Program-made: the position numbers and the translations under genes
Notes under the pieces: model-generated
Databases searched by the model: none
Seen by the model: the letters and a program-made list of their open reading frames with translations, nothing else
What the model was told of the DNA's origin: nothing
Shown: in pieces, positions 26,897 to 39,265 of the stretch
How positions within the stretch are numbered: the first letter of the stretch is position 1
Layout of the letters: each line of letters starts with the position of its first letter
DNA from: Phytoseiulus persimilis
Lineage: Eukaryota > Arthropoda > Arachnida > Mesostigmata > Phytoseiidae
Length of the DNA stretch: 64,000 bases
Assembly: GCA_037576195.1 (NCBI GenBank)
Contig: CM075103.1
Span: 29,844,723-29,908,722, forward strand
Direction: 5' to 3'

Positions 26897-29800
26897 GGCC
26901 ATTAACTCATAGAGAAACGTCATCGGGCGCAGAATTGCTATCAAAGCGGCGGATAACGGCTCCGGTGTGTGGATCGTTCGGTTGGCTCACCTGCATACTC
27001 ACCTTCAGCAGACGAAGACACCCTGGCCGAATATATCACAGACACATCGTGAATGCTATCTATCTCCAAGATCGTGTTATTGTCGCTATCGGGCATAATT
27101 TATTTATCGGACGTAAAGATATGAATTCACTGATACGTTGTGTACCCGGTCTCTCGGGCGGCTGAGTTGGTTGGCCGCGATCGGACGCATCACGCATTCA
27201 TCATAAAAGCCCCGCGGATAAGGTAAATGAAGTAGGAAGGGAAAATCTCAAGGAAATCGCTCATCGAGCTACCTTTGAAATCTGGTAATAAGCGCCATCA
27301 ATTCCTGCGGTGTCCTAGATACGCATCTCGGGGCTCTATAAAAAATCGGGTGTCAGAGGCAAACAAACCGAATACAGGCACGTCAGCAGCCCCTTCAGAT
27401 GTTGTTCCCTGTGATGATAACATTTCCCGTTGCCGTCCCCCATTTCGGAAGATGGAGAGCTCCCATCTCAGAGGGAAGTTGCTTCGATTCCACTGTGAGT
27501 TCTCGATGCTCGCATGATATCAAGATCCGTATTTCACTGAATCTGCTCTGGATGATTTTCAAAACTCCCGGACGGGAACTCGAGACGTAGAGCCGAGGAC
27601 GAAAACTCTAGGTCGAACGTTTCTTCCTGCGACGGACTTCGATCATCGATTGTCGAATTGATGCTTACTCCAACCGTCATAGATGCTAAACTGGAGCACG
27701 TTTCATAATCGGGGGAGATCCTACAACGGGTCGGAAACCAGGTGAACGTATGGTTCACCGGGACTCTCCCATTGATGGGGGCCCTCAAATAAATGATCAC
27801 GCAATGATGGCCGGGAACAGACGCGTGTGCCCGTCAATCGGGAGGAGCACGGTATTCCAATCTCAGGAGAACTTTTCTTCCTTCCGACTCGGTATACTGC
27901 TAGGTTGTCAGCCACACGGATCTCGTTGCACCACTGACCGCTGGGAAAAATCGTCAGGGAGACCGAATCAGTTTCCTAATACTGGTGGATGGGCTTCGCG
28001 GGATCCCAGCAAAGCTGGACTATGGTTTTCTTCGAGCACGGTCCTTGTGCCACATCTCACACTTAAGGAGCGCCGACTGCACGAATCAATCCCGATTCGC
28101 TCCTCAGTCCGTCCCTCGGGCCTCGAAAACTGATTAAATCTTGAAATCCAGAATTTGAAATTGTTTGCGGGGACCTGGTCTGATTTCCGTGGACGAGGAA
28201 TGGTTTGGAATAGTACTGATGTCAAATGAAGGAAGCTCAGGCTTGCCATGTGTTGCGCCATCACACAGTTTTCTTCTCGCCCCGCCATCTCGATAACGTT
28301 CTCTCAGCGATGATAGCGGCAATAATTGTTTCCTCCCGAGATCGGAGGAAATTTATCGAGTACATAAATTGAGTGAAATGTAATGGCGAAGCTTTCGGCC
28401 GCTTGCTTACGGTCAGGCCTCTCATCTCCAATAAGTGCTCGCTCGCGTCTCTAGATGTGTGTGCGTAGTGCGGGAATTCGATGTCGATGATTGAAAATTA
28501 TCAGAAAAGACAGAGATTTACAACCGTAATTTCGATCCCGCCATGGACGATCGGGCCGCCGGGCAGACGGACACGCGGACAAACGAACGAATCGATGTAC
28601 GAGACCCGTTCCTGAGAGAACAATTACAGTCGGCATGATTGAGAACACAGAAACTTTTTGGCATCAATTTCCTCATCTCCCACCTTGAATAATCATTCCG
28701 CAGGAGGGGATATAGTTTTTCGCAGTTGTTTTGCCCTGACGGCAGCCATTCACTCATTTGAGGTGAAATGAATTGGTCCAGTATCTTACCGATCGACGGC
28801 GATCAACAATCCGGTCGCTGATTGAATAGAATTCTGATCGTCCTGATGGTCCGAAAAGAGAACGGAGGCAAGATTCGGAGTTCCCCTTCAGCGCCGTCTG
28901 AATCGTTGTAGGCTTTGCGGACGGGAGGGAGAGGGTTTGAGTCTCGTGTGAAAATTTCGCAATAATGAGAACCGAGCCATAAGTCGTGAAAAATTATAAA
29001 ATTGAATTGAAGATTATGACAGATTGAATGAAATATTACTTGAGAACCGAGCAACCCGAGAAAAAATCCCGAATTTCTCACTCTTATCTTGCCGCCGAAT
29101 AATATTCAACTTTTTTCCTCCTTTTTACCCGAGTGTGAAGTGCGGGTCTTTCGCGCTGAGAATGCTCGTTCACCTGTTTGCTTGTTCGCTTCGTAGAAGT
29201 GAAATATGTTCAGATATAATTCTTTGTGAGGCAGGCCTTGCTACATGGGTGAAGTTTCATGAGCATCGCAATTGATGGCTATTAAATCAGCACTGGCGTG
29301 AATACTGAATAGAACACACCGGTCACGACGCAACCTCTATGCGCCGGCTGTCAGAGTGTGGGGAGCCGCTGAAGCCAACACTTCTGTTGACACGATCCGA
29401 CACTTATTTTTTTCGGCTTCACCTGTCTGCCGTATCCTCCGCCGTAGCTTTCCGAAGCGACTTTTCCGATCGCTCATTGATGCTCATGAATGGCTAGCTG
29501 AACACCTCTATCGAAGATAGCCTGCGACTCCGAACGGACTCGAGCCAGAAATTTCGTCCCTGACCATCCATCCACGTTGGGGGTCATGGGACCACATGGG
29601 TCCGGGAGCCAATATTGGCCAGCACGCCGTGCGGACAGGAAGCGCGGTTTTGACAAGGGTTTATAGGGTCGGTTACAGCATATTCCGGTCGCTACTCAGT
29701 TGATTCTCTTCGAGACACATAATAATTCACCCCATAAGCCTTTCTTACCGCAGCCAAGGGTGGAAGACGCTGGTAAGGGAACAAATGGACTTTCGCAGCA

Positions 29801-30012
29801 GGCTGGTGGTAGGACTTACTTGGCTCTACCGCAACGAGCAGCGTGAGCCCATCGAGTCACACGCAGTCTTTCCTCGGTTGGCTCTCTCTCTCTTTCGTCT
29901 CGTAATCGCTCGCTGGACTCCACGAGCAAAAAGATGCGAGTGAGTTAAAGGTAGAGTGTGACCCGAGTGACTGATCATTAAGGCTGCACTCGGTCCTCCA
30001 TTAGTGCCTTAA

Positions 30013-30408
30013 GCGAATCCGCAATCTATTCCAACCGAGCAGTTAGCAGCCTCAGACGGATCACTTGTCCCTAGATATTTCCCGATCGGCAATATTTCCC
30101 TCGAATCCACCCTTCCTGGAGCGGCTGACATCTTGTATCGGCGAGGAGCCGACTGTGAGCTCGATAAGGGTTCGCGTTGTCTTCCTCACGCGCGGCTACG
30201 ACTCGGCGCTGCCGCAGCACGGTTGGGCGGCTCGGATCGGTCTTTCCTGGCTCAAAGTGACGCGATCAAGCCGATCCGGCCCTCGCCGGATGTTGCTTCA
30301 GCGTTGCCTAGCATTGCGCCGCTCGGTCATCTAGGAGATAATCCGGCTCATCTATCCGCTCATCACCCGTTCGTTGCTCTGGTTGGAAGCAGATATCATA
30401 TCGTTTGA
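30013..30408 (+). CDS. Candidate exon-like open segment, function unknown
   Basis: A plus-strand frame is open for about 131 codons between TAA at 30010-30012 and TGA at 30406-30408. It is rich in Ala, Gly and Asp, with first-position G/C codons, and includes the segment GSLVPRYFPIGNISLESTL. There is no ATG near its left end, so if real it would be an internal or terminal exon. A second frame (30065-30334) and a downstream frame (30374-30691) overlap it and are also fairly protein-like, which weakens the case. No domain is recognised. Confidence 0.15.
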   Translation, partial: ANPQSIPTEQLAASDGSLVPRYFPIGNISLESTLPGAADILYRRGADCELDKGSRCLPHARLRLGAAAARLGGSDRSFLAQSDAIKPIRPSPDVASALPSIAPLGHLGDNPAHLSAHHPFVALVGSRYHIV

Positions 30409-31420
30409 ATCTTACAAGCCAAGCCAAGATCTTATCGGAGCCGAGCCACATAGATGGACATATCGATTGAGGAACGGCGATGCTTGTATGGGGATGTACA
30501 TCCAAGACTCGGCCAAGTTCAAATCGATCCGTCGATTGGATGCTCGGCGATTTCCCAACGGTCGGACATTGAGACGTCTTCAGGACTTGGATGATTTTTT
30601 CGCCGTTTATCTCGAGTGGCGTATGGGAACGAGGTTCCAGAATTGTACTTTTCCTGAATCACACGTTCCCTCGCTGATGGAATATTTCTGAGGAAAGCAT
30701 TGCAAATATCCGAGCTGCTGAGTTGTTGAGTCGCATTTGGCGACTTTGGGCTTGAATGGATCGTCTGAAGATTAATTCGGAATCCGGGCGGCGTGACCGT
30801 TGGAACGACCGACGCGCCGATGTAAAGTGAGTCTGTTTACACAATTTCGGGGAAATTCGGAACGCTCAGTGGGTGTACATCATGGTGGTCGTTGCTTGGC
30901 GGGTCGATGTCTGTGTGCTATTTCCCTCAAGAGAGTTCGCGTGTTTCGGAGCTGGCTTCCAAGTTCTTTATTCTCTTCGTTTCTGTCGTTAGCTTTCAGT
31001 GTTTATTTTCTGTCCCGCTGGATATGGTATGCAGCGAGCGGATGGATCCATCAATCTCACTCATGCAAATGAACACTTCGTCATTTTCTCTCATGACTTT
31101 TCCCCGCTCTTGCCGCAGCGTCACTGTTGTCGTTTTCTGGATTGCTCGTCCGCCCGTCGCATCGTTCGTTCGGTTGGTTGGTCCTATCAGTAGACCACTG
31201 CGAATTCATTGTCTGCGCCTGTTTGTGTGTTGTATCAAAACAAATTTATTCGCTGTACTAATGATCCGCCGGCAGCTCCGGTGCGCCGCCACCGCTATTA
31301 TTATGTCTTGTGTGTCGGCTTTGCGAGTGGATCGTGTCCGTTCGCCCGTCGGATGATGATTCGGCTTGATCTACGCGCTCGCACACACAAACGAAGTGAG
31401 AAGTGGGGATTGTGTGAGAG

Positions 31421-31470
31421 CCGACGGGCGGACGGACGGATGGAAGGCCGGACGGACGGACAGAAAGACT
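31421..31470. repeat. (GGAC)n array
   Basis: GGAC/GGAT units in two blocks around GGAAGGCC. Confidence 0.82.
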
Positions 31471-31580
31471 CACGGCATCGATTCTTATCATCGGAGCGAA
31501 GCAAAGTATGACACATCGGCTGTCGACCATATTTCCTGTCGATGCATTCCAATTAATTTCAACTGTTATCTTCTGTCGTG

Positions 31581-31629
31581 TAGATAGATAGGTAGATATA
31601 TCGACAGATAAGAACGAATGAACGAACGG
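31581..31629. repeat. (TAGA)n passing to (GAAC)n-like array
   Basis: TAGATAGATAGG units, then imperfect GACA, GAAC and GAAT units. Confidence 0.7.
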
Positions 31630-33114
31630 TCGAGCGGGGGACAGACGCGGCGGACGGAATAGCCAACGCTTGGCTCGCTAGCCGACTGGCCTGTTTCAGT
31701 TCGTATAGGACACCCCGATAGATGGCATGCCAACCGACTGTAGTGCTGATAGCGGCGTTGTCGGCACGTCAGATGTCGGCCAGACCATGGGATGGACACG
31801 ATCATGGGTGGATAGGGAGCGGCGTTTAGTGGACCTCTTCCCAATTACGTCCAAGGTTTCGTCATCTACGCTGCCATCGCACCCTAGTCATTAATGCCAT
31901 CAAGATCTTCGTTAAGACCGACGTCACCATCGAGGTCAGCACTGAAACCGTAGATTTATGTCGGTGATTGACTCCCGTCGATCAGTAGATGCGCGTTATG
32001 CGACAGCAACCAACGTTCGTTGGAAGTTCCCGGGCTGGTAGTTTCGATCTGACGGCCATCGGAGGACACTCGCACACGATTCGTTCATTCCTGAACAATT
32101 CTCCGCCCGACCGCGAAAATTCCGATGAGCGAGCTTGCGTTGAACGAAAAAACGAGTTGCTCGCGATGCAGCTCTGGGTCGCGTGATTACAGCGTGTCCG
32201 TTTATTCGTCTCGCCGCATCCCCTCGCAGAAGCTGTAATGTACGGGAGCGTCGGATTTGGGAAACTCTGTGAGATGAATCCGAGTCCGGTTCTCGAGGCC
32301 ATCGGAACGCGTCGACAACTTCATCATGACGCGTCACTCGATACACCGAACTGGTCTTGCACCGTTTGAGTCGGAGCGAGATAGCGCTCCGTTGAATTCT
32401 CAGCGAATGATTTCTGTTGAGGAAGCCGATCGTTCCGCATGGATCGATATCGCTGTCAACAGCAGCCGCTTCTCGGGAATCGCCGTTCTATTGAGAAAAT
32501 CTCGGATCACGTGATTCCCACGTGCACCGGAGCTAGTTTCCTCGGAGACAGAGCAAGTCATCTGGAGCTCTGCGCACAGACAGCGGAAGAAAGCGGCGAT
32601 TCATGCGAGACTAGAATCGAAACCGGCGTGAGCTTCTTATGGCGTCAGTCAATCGACAACAGGGCTCACTGCGATGATGCTAACGATAGAACAACGATAG
32701 AAATGGTGTTAACTGTCATCAGAGCCTCCTCGTCGGGGACCAGATGAAGAACAGTTGATTTTCGCTGGAATGAGCTCTCTCGAGATGGTCCGACGTCCCC
32801 AGCGTACACTGTTGAAATTTATCATCGAGCGCGTTCTTCGTTACATGTGGGGCCGCGACCTCAACTCCTAAGCTGCGCACACCTCCCGCCTGTGAGAAGC
32901 CCACCCGATTGGAAGCCATGGAGATCAGAAGTACAACTCTGCGCTGGGGGCAGATAAGAGACAAGAGAAAATCAAAACGACCGACGTCCGAAGGGACAAC
33001 TGAGAATAACGAGAAAGCTAGCTCGACAGGAAGACGGACAGATAGACACACTCACACACATACACGTGTGACAGACGATCGTTGTCATCGTCGACTCCTC
33101 TTCGTGTCTACTCT

Positions 33115-33152
33115 CGCCGCCGCTGTCGTCGTCGTCGCCGCCGCCATCATCG
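33115..33152. repeat. CGC/GTC triplet tract
   Basis: CGCCGCTG, then GTC units, then CGC and CAT units. On the minus strand it codes for an Asp/Gly run inside a chance ORF. Confidence 0.75.
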
Positions 33153-33263
33153 TTGAGATCCATCCAGTTGACATCTCCAAGACTCACGAGGCATTGCGAT
33201 GACAAATGGAGAAAAAGATCCCAGAATTCCAACCAGGCCCTGCTGCCGCTTGCTTGTGTGTTT

Positions 33264-33305
33264 CGCTGACAGACCGACGAGCCTGAGCGACCGACAGACT
33301 GACTG
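33264..33305. repeat. Cryptic GACA/GACC/GACT 4-bp array
   Basis: Interrupted units such as GACAGACCGACGAG and CGACAGACTGACTG. Confidence 0.65.
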
Positions 33306-35390
33306 CCAGCTTTTTTCTCGCTGGATCGTGATCTGAGCGGGAGCACTGCACACAGTTGAGCGCGACAACTTTTTTTTGGTGGCTTTCGCAAGTCACTAGC
33401 CCTGGGTCGATGGCTCAATCGGATCCGATGCGAGGACGTGGAGAAGACCAGGAAACGTAAGAGGAAAATGCTTTCGATGGAAATAAATTGATCGCACTTC
33501 GATTTTGTCTGTTTCCCAACCGAGCCCCGTGGAGCCGATAGTGCGAACGAGGTGAATTTATGAATTATTCGAATGGTTGGGCATGAATGCGGTGATCCAC
33601 GCCGTAACAACACATAAATTGAATAATTCACGCTAAATAATCTGGCGCTCGTAACGATGCCCACGCTCCCCAAAAAGCTCCCATAAAGTAATGAAGAGGA
33701 AGTCACTAGTCATCAATAAAATACCAGCTCGTTCGATAGGGTCTGCAGCTTCAATTTTCGGCCGAACTTTTCCGCGACGGAAATATTTCTGGGATTATAT
33801 TCCAAGAGACTGAAACGAGAAAGTCGCGAAAACGAAGCCGCAAACTCATACCCGAGCTTCACACCAGGCTGGTGCGCCCCTAAAGGTCCTATGTGATGTG
33901 CTACAAGTTAAGCGTTCTCGTGGGTCCACTTCTAAGTCCTTCCGGTCCATGCTGAAACCCTCGTTGTATTCCTCTAAAGAACGCTCGCCCGGTTTCGCTG
34001 TCCCCTCCCGTCACCGAACGAGGAGCTTCTCCCAGCTCCCGACCGAGTCTCACGTGGCTGTGATTGCCAGGACTACATCAAGCTCAGACCGATTGAGGAG
34101 CTTTCAGAGGAGGTTTTCATGCTTTCTCTGAGAGGGGGCAGATTTTCAATCATTCTGGCGGCACTCTGATTTCGGGGAGGGGACGACTATCAAGAACGCG
34201 TTTTCTTGTCAACTTTTGCAAGGGCTACGCGACGTTTCTCTGCACTGAGACGTGCGAGGGCTCTTGTCTGGTGCAAAAGTGCACGGGGTCGACAACACCG
34301 GTTGGTTTACCCAGTTGTAACATCCGGCTGCTGTTCAGAACATTATTTCAAGCATTATTCATCAATAACCCCAGTTCCATGAGGCTTATGAATTAGTTGA
34401 TAAGTTATGCTTGAAACGGGTTCTAATCATAAGCCATCATCATTCACCATTCATTCGATTTCAACAAGTATCGGTTCCCGATCACGCACGATACACATGC
34501 TTTCGAAATGAGGATTTATCGAATGGAGTAAACGACGAGCTGGCTGAACAAATCGATCGCTCTTTCCGAACAGTGAATAAATGAATCGGTTTACTCGAGT
34601 ATCCTGCACCGTCGGAAAGCTCGAACAGAATCGTTTCGTTATGGATCACCAATGGGCGATTCACGTTCTTCATCGAGGAAAAACCCGAAATTTATTGATC
34701 TGTCGCGCAGTAACCGGATCTTCAAGAACCGTGTCGAGCGTCGCCTAGTTGGATGGAATGCGCTGGAAGCAATTTGATAATTCCTGGATGAGCATGTAAA
34801 TCATGGCTTCGTTTTCGTCACGGAAATCGCTGCCAGCGCCTTAATCCAATCAGGAGCATTCTCGATGGGTAAATTCTCGGTCATTCATCCGGAGAAACTA
34901 TTTCCGTCGTGCAGATCGAGTTCTTTCGAGCTTCTCCAGAACCTCAGTCTAAGTAAGTCCCCTTCCTGTCCGTCCGTGACGGCTCTCATCTATTCTCGCA
35001 TCTATACGGTGGATATCTTGACTGGGCGACAGTCTCGATTGGGCGGACCCCCTCTCTGGGCATCGAAAATCACGCGGGCTTACCGTTTTGCCGTGGAAAC
35101 GAATGCCACAACCGCAGTCTTCAAAACGGCCGGCGTTCTTTTTGTGTTCGAAATTGGAGAGCTGCATTAAACTTTCTATATTGCGTACTCGATCCCCGCA
35201 TGGGGAGTGCATGACGATTCTATCGATTTGCATCGCAGTTGACCCGATAACCGGCACCGATGCGAGGCATTAGGCCGACAAGTCCTGAGAAGCTGTAGAC
35301 ATGTGTGCAGCCGCTCCATCTCTCGATTGTTGCTGCCGTTGATGGCAGTGTTCTCCTCGTCGTCGACGTTGTTGAGGTTGTCGACGAACT

Positions 35391-35423
35391 GCCTGCCTGC
35401 CCGCCCGCCCGCCCGCCTGCCAG
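35391..35423. repeat. (GCCC)n/(GCCT)n array
   Basis: GCCT units flank four GCCC units; the whole tract is strongly C-rich. Confidence 0.88.
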
Positions 35424-38400
35424 ACTAACTGACGGACACACACGTTCGCACACAACAGCAGCATAACAAGAACGGACAATTTATCACGACTTCATTAGAC
35501 GCTCGGCCGCCCTGAAGACGGCACTGAAGTCTCCGGTAGGCCTTGTGTTATTAATTCCAAAGCAGCGGCGTCACGTCCGAAGATTAATAACAGTGGAAAT
35601 TTATCATCAAGAAGATTACCACACCTGAAAGAAGAACGGCATAGAATGGGGGGAAGAAGAGAAAATCAGAAAAAGAACACAGTGGCGCAGCAGAGAACCA
35701 AGAAAACAAACGCGATGACAAGCCGCCCCTCGATTCGCCCGTTGGCGCTCGCGTTAGCTCCCATGAATTCCCATGAAGCTTTTCACCAGGAGGAGGGGTG
35801 GGAACCGCGGAGGGATGGGGAGAAGCTCCTTGACCGTTCGATTCTCAATAAGATCCGATTCGGACATCTCGACAGACTTTGAGGCCTCGATTTTGTTCCA
35901 ATAGTACACGGCGGACCAAGTATAAGAGCGGGCACAGGAGCTAGGTTCGAGTTTGGGTCGAACGTCTTGATTTTGAGGTGGGAATCGCCGACGGGAGGCG
36001 ATATTCTCGAAAGAGGGACTTTTCTTCCCCGCCACGGAAACGACAGAAATTCGTCCACGATCGCAGATACGTCTGTGTCGAACGCGGCAGGCACGAACAT
36101 ACGTCCGCGCCTCATGTATAAACAATGAACTATCAGATGATACCATCTGTCATTCCGGCTGTCAAATGCATCTTTTCGCTTCTCCCTCTTTCTCTGCCGC
36201 CGTGTTCTGCTTAACTCAGCTGCGGATCTACACCTGAGGTATCTCTTCCGTCCCAAGATTTCGCTCCGATGGGCGCTTAGTTCCCGCTGGGAATGGGCAC
36301 AATTTGATTAGTTCCAGCGCCCGAAAGGTAATGCCATCAACAATGAGACGACCGTGCGAGTGCTTCGGAATTGAGCGATGTCTTCACACCAAGCAATGTA
36401 TTGGATAAGATGATGGCGTACGCGCTTTCCGCTCGAGGGATTCCCTCCCGGAGAACTCAGCCGAAGTTTCAAGGTAATCGTCCAATCTCGAAATTGGACC
36501 CTTGCTGGCTCTGCGGTATAGTATGCTATTCGCGCCCCTTGTTTTCTTCTATCGCCGGACTGAATTCCTGTCATCTGATTCACATACCCAAGTTCAACTG
36601 TAGACGTCGGACGCGACGGCAGAGGAGCAGTTTGACCTCTGGGAACTGACGATGACGACTCGGAGCTACGAGACGTTTTAATTGAAACATCTTCTCCACA
36701 GATCGGGCGGATAATTGAACGTCTCGTTTCTCCTTCTCCTCCGTCTCTTCCCGTGATTCCGGCGAATGCACCGAAATGGTTTGTAACGAGCCACGGCCGC
36801 GAGTCTTCAGTTCTGTTCGAACGCGTGCATCCGTGTCGAACGCGGCTGCCAGTGTGCTTCCACAGACACATTTGTGAATGCCTACAGCTGTATGATCCCG
36901 TGATAAACGGTGGTGGGAATGAAGATTCGTTTCTGGAGCCGAGCGCTCTGAGCCGAAAACAAAAACCTCGCTGGCGTCGGCGCCAATGTCTCAATGCTGC
37001 GTTCTTTCTCGTCTGACAAATTGTTGCCACATGAACCAGCGGCTCTTCCGGAAACGCTTGCCAAGCCTATTCCTTCATCCCCTGACCGATAAATGTGAGA
37101 TCTCTGACTGTGGATTCTGAAACCCACTCCGTGATTCGGTTCGCAGGGTAGCCAGACATTTAGGAACACAAGCGGGCCGGAATTCGATTACAAACTCCCA
37201 TGGAGTACCGAACGTTGTCAAGGAATTCGTCGAACTTTGCTCCGTCAAGCTCAACTAGGAACGCGTTGTTGCGACGCAAACTGCTCAGCTGCCCCATTAG
37301 TTGGAGAGATGAGTCAGAGAAGGAGGAGAAGAATGTTCACTTCTCAGTGAACACTGCCACGAGCGCGATGAAGAAGTTGAAAGACGGAAACAGTTCTTGG
37401 AGCTTGACAATGGCGTTTGGTAGGGCTGGAAGCGGTGTGAATCATCAGGAGAGCCCTTATGAAGTGATTATAATGTAGCATCATCTTCAGTTGGAAGCAT
37501 TTCCAACGGAGCCGTTGAAAACCTTCAATTATTCATAGACATGATAATGATGAGGAAAGATGATGACTTGGCTTGATGGGGTTTGTGATGGAAGAAGGAG
37601 ATAATTGAAAACGCAGTGAGAATGGTCCGCATTTGATTCATCACTACTTTGGAGGTTTCTACAAGCGATGATGAACTGCGGATGAATGACAGTCATGATT
37701 AAAGCGGTCTTGATTATTCTCGTCCTACCCGTCATCAGATATGTCTGGGTTTTCGAATTGATGGCGAAGAAGATAATGGATGTGGATGATAAGGTTAGAG
37801 GTGATATTCGGAAGGAAATCAGTATTTTGTGACGGGCTGAGGCGAGGAAGTAGTCCTCAACTTTTCGTGTCTGTATGAATGCACTTGAATCGGATGCCGA
37901 ATTGAGTTCATGTAAGACGTTGGGAGCTTAGTTTAAACTTATTATCGTGCGAGGAAGAAGTCAGTCAGAGCTGTATATTGATTGATTGCCTAAGGAGAAA
38001 TCCGGACAAAGACTGATTGCGATGGTTTGGGAGATGGACTCTAGATCCGGAGCCGTGGAGATGGCCGACCCACGAGCCCCTGCCACTCGGAGCAAGCACG
38101 TAATGAGCTGGTACGAGTGAATCATGTTTTATTTTTTTATCTAATGACGTTCTCAGTGATTGTGAGACGCAAGACGAGAGAGGAGAGACGGTGGGGCACA
38201 GACGAGGGGCAAGAGAGTTTGATCGCTGACATGGAAGGGTCCTCCGAATGCCGATCGCTCGCTGTTGCGGACTGAAGGGAGCGCGATGACCTGGATCGAG
38301 TTGAGGGAAGCTTTCGGAATCTGAGGGGCGCGATCCGAAAGATGGGAGACAAGTTTGGAGCGACGAAGCCATGGGATCGCTTTTCGCTTGAACCGTCGCT

Positions 38401-39091
38401 GACGGTAGCGCTGGTCCGGCTGATACTCCTGCTGGTAATAGATGACAAGCAATCGCGTGTGCGTGAGTGAGTCTGTCTGCAAAGCGATCCATTGAAGAGG
38501 ACTCGAGGAAAACGGAGCCAGCGTTCGCCCCTCGTTGGGTCTAATCGCGAACAATGGGTTCGGCAATGGACGAATAAATGAATGGAGGGTTGAACAAAAC
38601 ACAATGAGCGCAAACGAGGAGCGTCGAAGACGAAGAAGGTTTCTAATTCAATGATTCCAGGGGAAAACGAGATTCTCCGACAGCGTTCCTATCTCTAGCT
38701 CAGAGCGTTCCGAGGCTGCGAAAGTCGTGACATCCGATTCATTTGGGGCAACTTTGGTGGGTGAAACGCGCGGAACCGAGCCTCAACAACGTGTGGGAGA
38801 GAGGAACTCTGGCCCCACGACACAGCAGAGAGATTTTCTAACACTCGGAACTCGAGAGGTTCCCTCGCAAAAGCGCGGGGGAACGAGCGTGCCGGAGCCC
38901 GACCAGAGTTGGCCGGTCTTGTCTGCTCGTTTGATGAATTGTTGTTTCATACTTGGGAGAACAGCTTGACGCACATTTCGTTTCTCAGTGTTCATTTGTC
39001 AAATTCCGCTCTCGTTTTGTTGGCGCCACCCTTTTCAACAAACGGACTTTCCGTCGCGTCAGCTTACGCCTTCCGTGGTGCACTCTGATTG

Positions 39092-39265
39092 ATGGAGATT
39101 CTGATTGAGGACAACAACTGCAACTCCACGGACATCAGTCGTTCATTCAGCGGAGAGTTTCTCCAACAGAATCGATGGTTCAACTCCCCGAATCCCTTCG
39201 GTCCCGATACAGGTGTCAACATCAACGCAGCGCACATCCAGGTCAAACCACCAGGACGTCTTTAA
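39092..39265 (+). CDS. Candidate short exon or small ORF of unknown function
   Basis: This 57-codon ATG-to-TAA frame has a strong bias for C at the third codon position (runs such as GAC AAC AAC TGC AAC) and first-position purines. It begins MEILIEDNNCNSTDISR. No domain is recognised. It could be a first coding exon: CAG GTCAAA near 39240 resembles a weak splice donor. The antisense strand is also open in the same codon phase across much of it (39143-39376), so the strand is not certain. Without transcript evidence it stays a candidate. Confidence 0.22.
   Translation: MEILIEDNNCNSTDISRSFSGEFLQQNRWFNSPNPFGPDTGVNINAAHIQVKPPGRL

Larger units (their letters stand above)
20318..30012. other. Non-coding stretch, no gene recognised
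   Basis: The region has fewer simple repeats than the first 20 kb and is richer in AT in places. A run of 10 G lies at 20518-20527, trinucleotide-biased DNA at about 22055-22130, and a (TC)n run at 26872-26896. The longest frame (22713-23285, plus, 190 codons) and a 148-codon minus frame (25434-25880) have no recognisable motif. Decayed mobile elements may be present but none could be identified by reading. Confidence 0.55.
30409..39091. other. Non-coding stretch with dense tetranucleotide repeats
   Basis: It holds GGAC, TAGA/GAAC, CGT/CGC and GCCC/GCCT arrays. Long frames on the minus strand at 32972-33706 (244 codons) and 36308-37030 (240 codons) pass through low-complexity DNA or have Arg/Ser/Trp-rich composition, with no domain, and are treated as chance. 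A plus frame at 30374-30691 is mildly protein-like but unassigned. Confidence 0.55.

Noticed and set aside
32972..33706. 244-codon minus-strand ORF, the longest after the transposase
   Set aside because: It passes through CGC/GTC and GAC repeats that suppress stops. Its product is Ser/Cys/Arg-rich with no domain, and other frames overlap it.
36308..37030. 240-codon minus-strand ORF
   Set aside because: Arg/Ser/Trp-rich composition, no motif and overlapping open frames on both strands. One or two such ORFs are expected by chance in 64 kb read in six frames.
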